From NCBI GenBank assembly GCA_047600765.1, contig JASGKF010000001.1:1364001-1428000 (forward strand): a stretch of 64,000 nucleotides of DNA. The letters run 5' to 3'. Numbering within the stretch: position 1 is the stretch's first letter; every line of letters starts with the position of its first letter. Under the pieces are notes generated by a model. That model saw nothing but the letters and a program-made list of their open reading frames with translations. It searched no databases and was not told the origin of the DNA. The DNA comes from Viridibacterium sp047600765 (GTDB taxonomy: Bacteria; Pseudomonadota; Gammaproteobacteria; Burkholderiales; Rhodocyclaceae). Positions 32,600 through 41,784 of the stretch are shown piece after piece. The position numbers were made by a program, and so were the translations under genes.

Positions 32600-35129
32600 T
32601 CAGGCGGTGGCTTCGTCGGCAACAGGCTCGGACAGCTCGTCGGCACGCGCCGGACGGATCTGGCCACGCTCCTGCACGAACACGATGCGCTGGTCGCTCT
32701 TGTCGCTGTTGACGAAGGTACGGAAGCGCTTGCGCACCTCGGGGTCCGTCACGGCCGTCTTCCACTCGCATTGGTAGGTGTTCGACCACGTGCTGCATCT
32801 GCGCTTCGAGTTCGGCGCCCAGACCCAGCGAGTCGTTGATGATCACGTCCTTGAGGTAGTCCAGGCCGCCTTCCATGTTGTCGCGCCAGGTGCTGGTGCG
32901 CTGCAGGCGGTCGGCTGTCTTGACGTAGAACATCAGGAAGCGGTCGATCATGGCGATCAGTTGCGGCTTGGTGAGGTCGGATGCAATCAGCTCGGCATGG
33001 CGCGGCTTCATGCCGCCGTTGCCGCACACGTAGAGGTTCCAGCCACGCTCCGTCGCGATGACGCCGACATCCTTGCCCTGCGCTTCGGCGCACTCACGCG
33101 TGCAGCCCGAGACACCGAACTTGATCTTGTGCGGCGCACGCAGGCCCTTGTAGCGGTTCTCCAGCTCGACAGCGAGGCCCACCGAGTCATCCACGCCGTA
33201 ACGACACCAGGTCGAACCGACGCAGCTCTTCACGGTACGCAGCGACTTGCCGTAGGCATGGCCGGACTCGAAGCCGGCCGCGATCAGCTCTTCCCAGATC
33301 AGCGGCAATTGCTCCAGGCGGGCGCCGAACATGTTGACACGCGCACCACCGGTGACCTTGGTGTAGAGGCCGTACTTCTTGGCCACCTGGCCGACAGCGA
33401 TGAGGCCGTCCGGCGTGACTTCACCACCGGGCATGCGCGGCACGACCGAGTAGGTACCGTCTTTCTGGATATTGCCGAGGAAGTAGTCGTTGGAGTCCTG
33501 CAGGCTGGCGAGCTCGCCCTGCAGCACGAAGTCGTTCCAGCACGAGGCGAGGACCGACGCGGCGACCGGCTTGCAGATGTCGCAACCAAGGCCCTTGCCA
33601 TGCTTGTCCAGCAGCTCGGCAAAACTCTTGATCTGACCAACACGCACGAGGTGGTAGATCTCCTGGCGCGAATACGGGAAGTGTTCGCAGAGGTGGTTGT
33701 TCACCGCCATGCCGCGCTTGGACATTTCGGCCTTCATGATCTGCGTCACCAGCGGCACGCAACCGCCACAGGTGGCGCCGGCCTTGGTGCAGCTCTTCAT
33801 CTGCGCAATCGTCGTGGCACCGTCGCCCACAGCGGCGCAGATCTGGCCCTTGCTGACGTTGTTGCAGGAACAGATCTGGGCCGCATCGGGCAGCGCGTCC
33901 GGGCCGAGGCCCGGCTTGGCCTTGCCGTCGCTGGACGGCAGGATCAGGAATTCGGGATCGGCCGGCAGCGTGATGCTGTTGAGGGCCATCTGCAGCAGGG
34001 TGCCGTATTCGTCGGCATTGCCGACCAGCACGGCGCCCAGCAGGCGCTTGCCGTCTTCGCTGACGACGATCTTCTTGTAGATCTGCTTGATCTCGTCGGT
34101 GTAGCGGTAGCTGCGGCAGCCCACGGTGCGGCCTTGTGCGTCACCGATGCTGGCGACGTCGACACCCATCAGCTTGAGCTTGGTGCTCATGTCGGCACCA
34201 CCAAAGGCGGCATCGCTCTGGCCGGCCAACTGGCGCGCCACGATGCGGGCCATGTCGTAGCCGGGGGCGACGAGGCCGAACAGCTGCTCACGCCACGAGG
34301 CGCACTCGCCGATGGCGTAGATGTTGTCGTCGGAAGTGCGGCACTGGTCGTCGACGACGAAACCGCCGCGCGGGCCGACGGCAAAGGCGTTCTGGCGTGC
34401 CAGCTCGTCACGTGCGCGGATACCGGCCGAGAACACGATCATGTCGGTTTCAAGGTGAGTGCCGTCAGCAAACACCATGCGATGACGCGCGGTCATGCCG
34501 TCGGTGATCTCGGTGGTGTTGCGGCTGGTGTGCACATGCACGCCCAGCGCTTCGATCTTGTTGCGCAACATGCGGCCGCCGTCGTCATCGACCTGCACGG
34601 TCATCAGGCGCGGGGCGAACTCGACGACGTGAGTATCGAGACCCATGTCGCGCAGCGCCTTGGCGCACTCCAGGCCCAGCAGACCGCCGCCAACCACCAC
34701 GCCACTGCGCGAGACCTTGCCGGCAGCCGTCATGGCCTCGAGGTCTTCGATGGTGCGATAGACGTAGCAGAACTCGCGGTCGTTACCCTTCACGCCCGGC
34801 ACGAAAGGCGACGAGCCCGTCGCCATCACCAGCTTGTCGTAGGACAGGACTTCGCCGTCCTGCGTCGTGACGGTCTTGTCGAAACGGTTGATACCCGCAA
34901 CGCGGCTGTTCAGACGCAGCTTGAAGCCGCTCTTTTCAAAGAAGCCGGGCTCGACCAGCGAAAGATCTTCGGCCGACTTGCCGGAGAAGAATTCGGAGAG
35001 ATGCACGCGGTCATAGGCCGGACGAGGCTCCTCGCACAGCACGGTGACATCGGCACCCGGCTGCAGCTGATGGAGTTCTTCGAGGAATTTATGGCCCACC
35101 ATGCCGTGGCCCGCAAGAATGATCTTCAT
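32600..35129 (-). CDS. nirB: Nitrite reductase [NAD(P)H] large subunit (second copy, with a C-terminal frameshift)
   Basis: An E. coli-type NirB. The first fold starts MKIILAGHGMVGHKFLEEL, a second fold reads VVVGGGLLGLECAKALRDMG, then the BFD-like ligands CSCNNVSKGQIC and GATCGGCVPLV, and the siroheme-[4Fe-4S] ligands KSCVGSTWC and SGCTRECAEA. The sequence stays in frame to LEAQMQHVVEHL and then becomes implausible. Dropping one G of the GG at 32777-32778 (plus strand) restores HYQCEWKTAVTDPEVRKRF and a natural end at a TGA at 32600, giving 842 residues. As written, the frame continues to 32538 (863 residues) and overlaps nirD. The loss affects only the C-terminal 60 residues, beyond the metal ligands. 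Length and order otherwise fit a working enzyme, so a sequencing error is quite possible. Confidence 0.85.
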
Positions 35130-35262
35130 GGTCTGTTCACTTCACCGGCCATGAGGAATGCTTGCTGCAGCACGCAAAACGAACGTGCAGAAGGCCCCCG
35201 CGGACGCGGCTGATTGTCGGTTAGGAATGACCGGATGGCGGGAACAAGCTTGCCCTCCGGAT

Positions 35263-35280
35263 TCCGCCGTCGTTGGCGGA
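35263..35280 (-). promoter_or_regulatory. ANTAR-like hexaloop hairpin in the nirB leader
   Basis: On the minus strand TCCGCC-AACGAC-GGCGGA forms a six-bp stem with a six-base loop having A at position 1 and G at position 4, the key features of ANTAR (NasR/NasT, AmiR) target hairpins. It lies about 34 bases after the predicted start. The usual companion first hairpin is not clear, and no T-run terminator follows close by. No nasT gene is in the window. Confidence 0.35.
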
Positions 35281-35324
35281 GGCTGACGCTGGCAGACTGC
35301 ATCGCCTGTCAGCAAGCCTAGGCA

Positions 35325-35340
35325 AGCAGCATCTGTGCCA
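35325..35340 (-). promoter_or_regulatory. Sigma-54-type promoter of the second nirB operon
   Basis: On the minus strand TGGCACAGATGCTGCT has a perfect TGGCAC -24 half, GG-N10-GC spacing and CTGCT for the -12 half, as in the nasA promoter. The predicted start is near 35314, giving a long leader of about 185 bases to the ATG at 35129. Confidence 0.6.
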
Positions 35341-35669
35341 CGAGACGATTCTGGTAGCGCCGCACTGAAAAAGCCTATACGTGGCAAGGTCTTACACTGA
35401 CTCGGGCAAGCGTCGGGCGACGCTTGCAGCGCGGGGGCAGCAGGCGGTCGGCCGCACCAAGGGCGAGCCCGTTTGCCAATTTGGTGCCAAGCCAGGCGCC
35501 TGAGCCCGAGACGCGTTGATGGCAAGGCTGTCGGCTGCTGGGTAACAAGCTGAACCGCGCGCCGTAACGACGAGGCCATTCCGGCAACGCGGAATCCGCC
35601 ACGAGGAACGGCGTCAAGAAGAGGCGAGATTGCGGGAGTCCCGCCGCTTACTCAGGCCGCCGAACGCGG

Positions 35670-37280
35670 TCAGACCCTGAACTTGCCAATCCCGTCGCTG
35701 AGCTGGCGCGACAGGCCCTGCAGGGCCGTAGCGGTCGTCTGGCAGCGTTGTGCCGAACCCGCGTTGTCATTGCCCATGCTGGCAATGTTTTCCATGTTGT
35801 GGGCGATGCTGTCGCTGGCGGCCGATTGCTCGCGCGCCGCAACGCTCAGTTCGCGCATGCGCATCATGGCTTCGTTGGCGCCGATCTCTATGGCGTGCAG
35901 CGGATCGCGCAGTTGCTCCATCAGTTGGGCACCCGCATCGACACGGCTACGCGCGGCCCCCATCTCGTTGGCGGCACTGACCGACTGGGTCTGGATGCGT
36001 TCGATGACCTGTTTGATGTCTTGCGTCGCGTTGCTGGTCTTCTCGGCCAGCTTGCGCACCTCGTCGGCCACCACGGCGAAGCCTCGACCGCTTTCACCCG
36101 CGCGCGCCGCTTCGATGGCGGCGTTGAGCGCCAGCAGGTTGGTCTGGTCTGCAATCTCACGGATGACGTTGGCGATGCCGCTGATCTGGTTGGCACTCTC
36201 ACGCAACGCCTCCATGGACGCCGCAGTTGCGTCCACGGTGCTGGCGATACCGCGTACCTCGTCCGTGACCTTCATGACGAGGCTCACACCTTGTTCGGCA
36301 GTGCGCGACGTCTGCTCAGCAACATCGGTCACGGCCGAAGCGCTGTCAGACACATGCGCAATGCTGACCGTCATTTCTTCCACAACGGCTGCTGCGCTGC
36401 TGAGTGCGTCGGATTGACGCTCGACGTTGCCACTCACGACATCGGCAGCCTGCGCCATCTCACGACTCGCGGATTCGAGCTCCGAGGCCGAACGGCTGGC
36501 ACTGGAGATCATCTGCCGCAAACTGTCCTGCATGGTGGATAGCGCGCCCACCAGCTGACCTACCTCGTCGTCACCGCCCGGGGCAACGGACTGGGTGAGA
36601 TCGCCACCAGCGATGCGCTTGGCGACCTGTATGGCGCGATGCACGGGCTTGGCGATGGCACGGGCCATGTATGTACTCAACGTGACCGCAGCGACAACGG
36701 CAATCACGAAGAGCAGACCACAGACCATGTAGGCTGTGTTGCGAACCGTCAGTGCAGACTGGTAACCCTCACGCGCGGCGTCCACCTCCAGTTGCACCCG
36801 CGAGGCGACAGTGGCGGATACCAGCTTGAACTTGTCATCGGCCGTCTGCATGCCCGAGCGGCCCATGTTGGCATCCATCGACGCCATGTCGATGGCTGTG
36901 TTGAGTGCCTTCTGGTACGCCGCGACGTGGCGGGCAAGCTTTTCCACCATGCCCAGGCTGTCTTCCTGGGCACTCGCATCCGGCGTCGGCAACTTGGTGC
37001 GTACTGCATCGAGGCGGTCATTCAGCGCCTTCAGGCGCTCCGCCGCCTTCTTCTCACTCAAACCTTCCAGTGCAGTGAACATGGCATAGGCATCAGCGTG
37101 CACGGAGAGCAACTCCGTCTCGATAGCCGTCGCCTGCTGAACGCCGGTGAACTGGTTCTCAAACAAGTGCTCCAGCGCGTTGCTGGTGTTGCGAAGCGCG
37201 TAGCCGGTCGCGATGCCAACGGCAAAAATCATGGCGACGCAACACATGGGCGCAATCAGCATGCGGTGGACGATCTTCAT
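35670..37280 (-). CDS. Methyl-accepting chemotaxis protein
   Basis: A 536-residue chemoreceptor. TM1 lies near residues 8-28, a helical periplasmic ligand domain of the 4HB type spans about 30-188, TM2 is near 190-212, then HAMP and a cytoplasmic signalling domain with the conserved hairpin tip IREIADQTNLLALNAAIEAARAGE and GRGFAVVADEVRKLAEKT. It signals to CheA/CheW and is adapted by methylation. A CTGGAGAC ribosome binding site precedes the ATG at 37280. It is 35 bases downstream of a single-Cache protein on the same strand, so the two are likely cotranscribed. Confidence 0.92.
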   Translation of the reverse strand: MKIVHRMLIAPMCCVAMIFAVGIATGYALRNTSNALEHLFENQFTGVQQATAIETELLSVHADAYAMFTALEGLSEKKAAERLKALNDRLDAVRTKLPTPDASAQEDSLGMVEKLARHVAAYQKALNTAIDMASMDANMGRSGMQTADDKFKLVSATVASRVQLEVDAAREGYQSALTVRNTAYMVCGLLFVIAVVAAVTLSTYMARAIAKPVHRAIQVAKRIAGGDLTQSVAPGGDDEVGQLVGALSTMQDSLRQMISSASRSASELESASREMAQAADVVSGNVERQSDALSSAAAVVEEMTVSIAHVSDSASAVTDVAEQTSRTAEQGVSLVMKVTDEVRGIASTVDATAASMEALRESANQISGIANVIREIADQTNLLALNAAIEAARAGESGRGFAVVADEVRKLAEKTSNATQDIKQVIERIQTQSVSAANEMGAARSRVDAGAQLMEQLRDPLHAIEIGANEAMMRMRELSVAAREQSAASDSIAHNMENIASMGNDNAGSAQRCQTTATALQGLSRQLSDGIGKFRV

Positions 37281-37315
37281 GCCAGTCTCCAGCGTTCAGT
37301 TTGCAGCAGACCGAC

Positions 37316-37780
37316 TCAGCGCTTGTAGATCCCGGCGCAGACGATGTCCGAACCTTGCAGCTGACAGTAGGCCTGCTTGGGCAGCACTTTCTTGGTCACC
37401 GGGTCAGTGAAAGCATAGTCCTGCCAGAACTTGCCCTTGCTCTTGGCGAGATCCACGCGTTCCTTCACGAACAGCTTGCCGTCAGGGTCCTTGAAGTCGA
37501 TCAGGTCCTTGTCGACCATCTTGGGATTCTGGCCGTGCGCCAGCACCTTGCCAGTCGTGTCATACACGACGGGATACAGATCACGATCGATCCACTTGGG
37601 ATCCTTGTCCGTGATCTCCTTGAGGGTCTGGGTGCGATTGGCCTTGATGGCGGAAATCGCCTTGCCAACCATGGCTTCTGCTTCCTTGGCCGTCGCAAAC
37701 TCTTCGGCGGCCAGGAGTGATGCACTGCCGACGGTGAGGATCACGGCCAGCGCTGCGCGGATGACTGCAAATTGCTTCAT
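37316..37780 (-). CDS. Secreted single-Cache domain protein
   Basis: A 154-residue exported protein: signal peptide (AVIRAALAVILTVGSASLLA) then one small Cache domain (about residues 40-152), with YPVVYDTTGKVLAHGQNPKMV and GKFWQDYAFTDPVTKKVLPK, the strands around the usual ligand pocket. Two Cys at the end (YCQLQGSDIVCAG) could form a disulfide. No anchor or output domain is visible. An open frame reaches 37813, but GGAGGCG precedes the ATG at 37780. It lies just upstream of the MCP, suggesting a periplasmic ligand-binding partner for chemotaxis, which is inference. Confidence 0.85.
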   Translation of the reverse strand: MKQFAVIRAALAVILTVGSASLLAAEEFATAKEAEAMVGKAISAIKANRTQTLKEITDKDPKWIDRDLYPVVYDTTGKVLAHGQNPKMVDKDLIDFKDPDGKLFVKERVDLAKSKGKFWQDYAFTDPVTKKVLPKQAYCQLQGSDIVCAGIYKR

Positions 37781-38033
37781 GGTTCGCCTCCGGAAGGTGT
37801 TGACGCCTGCCACAACGGCAAGCTCCAGAAGGCATAACGGCTACCGCTGTTAAAGCTTGAGATGCTGCACTGCAGTCCCCTTGCGGCCGGACTGTGACCT
37901 CCCTCACGACACAGTTAGTTTCGAAATTCACCAAATTCTACGACCTTAGTAATATGGCTCCGCTAATAATCAAGCATGCAGCCGCTCGTCTCCAAGCCGC
38001 GCCAGGCCTGCATCCCGACAAGGTCAGAGAGTC

Positions 38034-38324
38034 ATGTCATTCGAAATCGAAACCACCTCGTTCTGCGAGAACGGCATCAGTCCGCGCTGGGTCTGGTGGG
38101 TACGCGGCATCGCCGGCACCGAACGCTTCGGGTTGGTCGGCACGGATGAGCACGGCAAAGGGCTGTTTCTCTACGAGCACGAAGGAGATCGCCAGCCGCG
38201 CCGTGAAACCCTGATGGCCCCGGAGCATTTCGCCATGCCTGCCGCATGCAGCAAGAGCGAGGCCAACGACACCCTGAAACGACAGCTGGTTTCCCTGGGC
38301 TGGACCAAGGACAGCATCGCCTAA
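38034..38324 (+). CDS. Hypothetical protein
   Basis: A 96-residue protein without signal peptide or membrane segment. It starts MSFEIETTSFCENGISPRW and continues VWWVRGIAGTERFGLVGTDEHGKGLFLYE, a probable small beta-sheet, with an acidic and basic tail. I know no family for it. It is flanked by the Cache gene (divergent, 253-base gap) and a strong terminator. Codon use looks normal for the region, so I take it as real. Confidence 0.5.
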   Translation: MSFEIETTSFCENGISPRWVWWVRGIAGTERFGLVGTDEHGKGLFLYEHEGDRQPRRETLMAPEHFAMPAACSKSEANDTLKRQLVSLGWTKDSIA

Positions 38325-38401
38325 GCTTCAGCGCACTGCGAATCCCGGCCGAAGTCAGCTCGGGCCCCGGAGGTACGCGTCAGTCTTGATCTGCTACAGC
38401 C

Positions 38402-38436
38402 AATAAAAAACCCGGGACAAGCCCGGGTTTTTTATT
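38402..38436. terminator. Bidirectional terminator between the hypothetical gene and pilQ
   Basis: A 15-bp perfect stem pairs 38402-38416 with 38422-38436 (AAAAAACCCGGG with CCCGGGTTTTTT) around ACAAG. Runs of A and T on the two sides make it work both ways; pilQ ends at 38451, 15 bases away. Confidence 0.92.
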
Positions 38437-38450
38437 TGTGTGGCCCTTGA

Positions 38451-40595
38451 TCAGCGGCTGGCCATGTTGTCAGCCATGATGCGCGGCGTCACGAAGATCA
38501 TCAGCTCGGTCTTCGTATCGGCCTTTTCATTCTCACGGAACAGGTAGCCAAGAACCGGCACGTCACCCAGCAGCGGGATCTTGGTGGTGTTGTTGGTGGT
38601 CGTTTGCTGATAGATACCGCCCAGCACCACCGTACCGCCGTTATCCACCAGAACCTGGGTGCTGACGTGCTTGGTGTCGATGGCCAGACCATAGCTCAGC
38701 GACACCTGGCTGTTCACCGAGTCCTTGTTGACGTCGATGGTCATGGAGATACGACCATCAGGTGTCACATGCGGGCGCACCTTCAGGGACAGAACGGCCT
38801 TACGATAGGAGATCGTCGTGGCGCCCGAGCTAGATGCCGTCAGGTAAGGCAGTTCGATACCTTGCTCGATGATGGCTTCGTTCTGGTCAGAGGTCATCAC
38901 GCGGGGGCGGGACACCACCTTGCCGCGACCATCTGCTTCCAGTGCCGACAGTTCGAGGCTGATGAAGCGGCTGCCTGCGGCGTTGTACAGGATGGTCGAC
39001 AACACGCCAGGAGAACGGCCGTTGATGTTAGGCGCGGCCAGGTTAACGTTCTGCGCGTTGCTGGTGTTCCACTTTGCCTTGTCTTCACTCAGACCCGCTT
39101 GATAACCCGTGCCTTCGATACCGGCGCCAACCGTCACCTTCGGACGGCTGTTGTAGGTATTGCCAAGCAGCCCCAGGAAGCCCAATCGGGCACCGAGGTT
39201 GCGCGCGAAGCTGTCCGAAGCTTCCACGATCTGGGCTTCGATCAGCACCTGCTTCACCGGCACATCGATCTCGGTGAGCATACGGCGCACATCATCGAGA
39301 CGAGCCGGTACGTCGGAAATGATCAGCTTGTTGGAGCGCTCATCCATCACCACCACACCGCGCTTCGACAGAATGGTCTTTTCCTTGTCCTTCAGGATGC
39401 CGTCAAAGATCGATTTGGCGCTGTGGTAATTGACCTGGAAGGTCTCAGTACGCAGGGGTTCCAGATCGGCGATCTGCACCTTGGAGTCCAGCTCCAGCTT
39501 CTCGCGGGCAGCCAGTTCGTCACGCGGCGCAATCCAGATCACGCTACCGTTCTTGCGCATGTCCAGACCCTTGGCCTGGAGAATGATCTCCAGTGCCTGA
39601 TCCCAGGGAATGTCCTTGAGGCGCAGGGTCAGCGTGCCGCTGACAGCGTCGCTGGTGATGATGTTGAAGTTCGTGAAGTCTGCGATGACTTGCAGCACCG
39701 AACGCACATCAATGTTCTGGAAGTTCAGCGAGAGCTTCTCACCTGCGTATTTCTGCGTGCGCGAACCTTGCACGAGCTTGCTGGGGTCTTCCTTGACCGA
39801 CTTCACTTCGATGACGAACTGGTTGTCGGTCTGGTACGCGTTGTGTTCCCACAGGCCCTTCGGGGTGATCACCATGCGCACCGTGTTGCCCTGGGTGCTC
39901 GTCGAAACGGTGTTGATCGGGGTCGCAAAGTCAGTCACATCCAGGCGACGACGCAGGCTGTCCGGCAGCGCCGTCTTGAGGAAGTCGACAATCAGGTCAT
40001 TGCCTTGCTGACGGATGTCGATGCCGGTGTTGGCGTCGGACAGATCAACAATCACACGACCTTCACCATCCCTGCCACGGCGGAAATTGATGTCACGAAC
40101 CTTGTGGCTTTCGGCGCCACCGGGCTGCTCGGCGAAGCGGGCCGTCGTGACCGGTTCCTGAGTCTTGGCGCCGAGCTGGCTCAACGTGATGAGGATTTCC
40201 TTGCCGGAAGCAGAGGTCACATAAGTCAGAGGGCGCAGCAGGTTGATGACCAGACGCGTACGGTCGGCCACCTGCGCGACGTTGATGCTGCGCAGGTCAC
40301 CGTCATTGATCTGCCACGAGGTCTGCCCTGTGGCATTCACGGTACCGGGAAAGTCGATCGCCACGCGAGCCGGGCTGGAGACACTGAAGCTGCCAACCTG
40401 CGACGTGAGGGGTTCTTTCAGGGTCACCTTGACGATCAGGTTGCCGGCATTCTGGCTGGCCTGAACCGACTCGATGGCGTTCTTGCCCGCGGGCACTTCT
40501 GCAGCTGGCGCAGATTGCTGCGCGTAAGCCGGCACAAAGGACATGCAAAGCGTCAGGCACGTCATCAGGATGCCGAGTTTTCCTTGGCGTTTCAT
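38451..40595 (-). CDS. pilQ: Type IV pilus outer-membrane secretin PilQ
   Basis: A 714-residue secretin through which the pilus crosses the outer membrane. A signal peptide (LGILMTCLTLCMSFVPAYA) is followed by two AMIN domains (about 40-140, 170-265), which bind peptidoglycan, an STN/N0 domain (LNFQNIDVRSVLQVIADFTN), an N1 domain and the C-terminal secretin barrel (VPVLGYLFRENEKADTKTELMIFVTPRI). The N-terminal FSVSSPARVAIDFPG is typical. The start overlaps the pilP stop by four bases (ATGA). It is last in pilM-N-O-P-Q and followed by a strong terminator. Confidence 0.97.
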   Translation of the reverse strand: MKRQGKLGILMTCLTLCMSFVPAYAQQSAPAAEVPAGKNAIESVQASQNAGNLIVKVTLKEPLTSQVGSFSVSSPARVAIDFPGTVNATGQTSWQINDGDLRSINVAQVADRTRLVINLLRPLTYVTSASGKEILITLSQLGAKTQEPVTTARFAEQPGGAESHKVRDINFRRGRDGEGRVIVDLSDANTGIDIRQQGNDLIVDFLKTALPDSLRRRLDVTDFATPINTVSTSTQGNTVRMVITPKGLWEHNAYQTDNQFVIEVKSVKEDPSKLVQGSRTQKYAGEKLSLNFQNIDVRSVLQVIADFTNFNIITSDAVSGTLTLRLKDIPWDQALEIILQAKGLDMRKNGSVIWIAPRDELAAREKLELDSKVQIADLEPLRTETFQVNYHSAKSIFDGILKDKEKTILSKRGVVVMDERSNKLIISDVPARLDDVRRMLTEIDVPVKQVLIEAQIVEASDSFARNLGARLGFLGLLGNTYNSRPKVTVGAGIEGTGYQAGLSEDKAKWNTSNAQNVNLAAPNINGRSPGVLSTILYNAAGSRFISLELSALEADGRGKVVSRPRVMTSDQNEAIIEQGIELPYLTASSSGATTISYRKAVLSLKVRPHVTPDGRISMTIDVNKDSVNSQVSLSYGLAIDTKHVSTQVLVDNGGTVVLGGIYQQTTTNNTTKIPLLGDVPVLGYLFRENEKADTKTELMIFVTPRIMADNMASR

Positions 40596-41119
40596 CGTTT
40601 TACCTCCTGCTCCTGCATTTGCATGGCGCTCATGCGCTCCACCCAGTCCCCGTTGGAGTCTTCAATCAACTCCTTGAGTGACAACTCAGTTTCTGAAATC
40701 TTGGTCACCAGACCAAAGTTCTGCCCGATGTAGTTCCCTACACGGATCTGATGCACAGTCCTGTCCGCTTGCACGAGCGCAATCGGACGACCATCCTTGG
40801 AAACCATCATGCCGACCAGCTTGAGCGATTCCAGCGGATAGGCTTCCAGTGGCTCGCGACGACGGTTCGTGTCCGGCCGGTTGCTCTGGCGCTTGTCCGG
40901 ATCCAGCTTCGAGGCCTGGAACGGATCGGTCACCTGCGCGGCGTCGAAATCCACCACCGGGAAAGTCTTCATCTGCGGCAGCGGCGGTACGCGTCCGCGC
41001 ATGTTCCCCTGCTCGGAAGCCATCCAGTTCTTGATGTCCTGATGCTCATCCCCGCCGCAGCCGGCAAGCACTGAACACAAACCACTGAGGCTCAAAATCA
41101 TCAAAAGGCGCGCGCTCAT
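40592..41119 (-). CDS. pilP: Type IV pilus inner-membrane lipoprotein PilP
   Basis: A 175-residue lipoprotein. The lipobox is LAGC with acylated Cys at residue 21. A Pro-rich linker leads to the small beta-sandwich (about 90-170: LESLKLVGMMVSKDGRPIALVQ, HQIRVGNYIGQNFGLVTKI) that binds PilNO and the PilQ periplasmic domains. It overlaps pilO and pilQ by four bases each. Confidence 0.95.
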   Translation of the reverse strand: MSARLLMILSLSGLCSVLAGCGGDEHQDIKNWMASEQGNMRGRVPPLPQMKTFPVVDFDAAQVTDPFQASKLDPDKRQSNRPDTNRRREPLEAYPLESLKLVGMMVSKDGRPIALVQADRTVHQIRVGNYIGQNFGLVTKISETELSLKELIEDSNGDWVERMSAMQMQEQEVKR

Positions 41120-41784
41120 TTCTTCGCTCCCGGAGCCTTCTCACGACGCTTCTGGGCAATTTCTTCGTCGTCCAGATAACGGTAGGTCACAGCCGAAGTA
41201 TCCAGCTGCAGGACGCCGGACTTGGACTCGATGACGATGTCGCGCAGCGACACGATGCGCGGCAGCTTGGCCACGTCGGCCGCAAAATTGCCGAGGTCCG
41301 AATAGCTACCCGTGACACGCAGGGAGATCGGCAATTCGGCATAGAAGTCCTTGACGGCTTCTGCGCCCGGCTTCCAGAGATCGAACTGCAGGCCACGACC
41401 GCGACCAGCCTGGTTGACGTCCACCAGGAGAGCTTCCATTTCCGAGCGGTTCGGCAGCTGCTTCAGCAGGGCGCCGAACTGGCGGTCGATATCGGCAAGC
41501 TGCTTCTGGTACTCCTCCAGATTGACAGCCTGACGCTTCTTGCCCACCCATTCCTCACGCAGCTTGACCTCGCTCAGCTTGCGATCATCAAGCGTCGTCA
41601 GCTGGTCACTCCAGTCAAACCAGTAAGCACAACCGACCAGGACGACCAACAGGGCCACCAGGGTAAGAACCCGTGGCGCAATCGGCCACATGCCAGGGTC
41701 ATTGGGGTCCAGCTGCTTGAAATCATTGATGATCTGATCCAGCTGGATACCGCGCGCGCGCTGCGCCAGTGCAGGAGCCGCCAT
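41116..41784 (-). CDS. pilO: Type IV pilus alignment protein PilO
   Basis: A 222-residue bitopic protein: a short cytoplasmic start, one membrane segment (about residues 41-62, PRVLTLVALLVVLVGCAYWF), a coiled coil (about 65-120, EYQKQLADIDRQFGALLKQL) and a ferredoxin-like periplasmic domain (LPISLRVTGSYSDLGNFAADVAKLPRIV). It pairs with PilN to form the alignment complex. One base is shared with the pilN stop. Confidence 0.95.
   Translation of the reverse strand: MAAPALAQRARGIQLDQIINDFKQLDPNDPGMWPIAPRVLTLVALLVVLVGCAYWFDWSDQLTTLDDRKLSEVKLREEWVGKKRQAVNLEEYQKQLADIDRQFGALLKQLPNRSEMEALLVDVNQAGRGRGLQFDLWKPGAEAVKDFYAELPISLRVTGSYSDLGNFAADVAKLPRIVSLRDIVIESKSGVLQLDTSAVTYRYLDDEEIAQKRREKAPGAKK

Larger units (their letters stand above)
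35130..35669. other. Intergenic control region upstream of the second nirB (540 bases)
   Basis: It holds the sigma-54-type promoter (35325-35340) and ANTAR-like hairpin (35263-35280) for nirB on the minus strand. The rest, beyond the promoter up to the MCP stop at 35670, shows no gene I trust: a 145-codon minus-strand frame (35142-35579) is Cys-, Pro- and Arg-rich low-complexity reading of GC-rich DNA, without family resemblance. Confidence 0.6.

Noticed and set aside
32778..35213. An 811-codon plus-strand frame over the second nirB
   Set aside because: Antisense shadow produced by GC-rich codon bias.
35142..35579. A 145-codon minus-strand frame upstream of nirB2
   Set aside because: It overlaps the sigma-54 and hairpin elements; composition is low-complexity Pro, Arg and Ser, with no family match.
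38604..40733. A 709-codon plus-strand frame over pilQ
   Set aside because: Antisense to a well-recognised secretin; its composition is nonsense-like.
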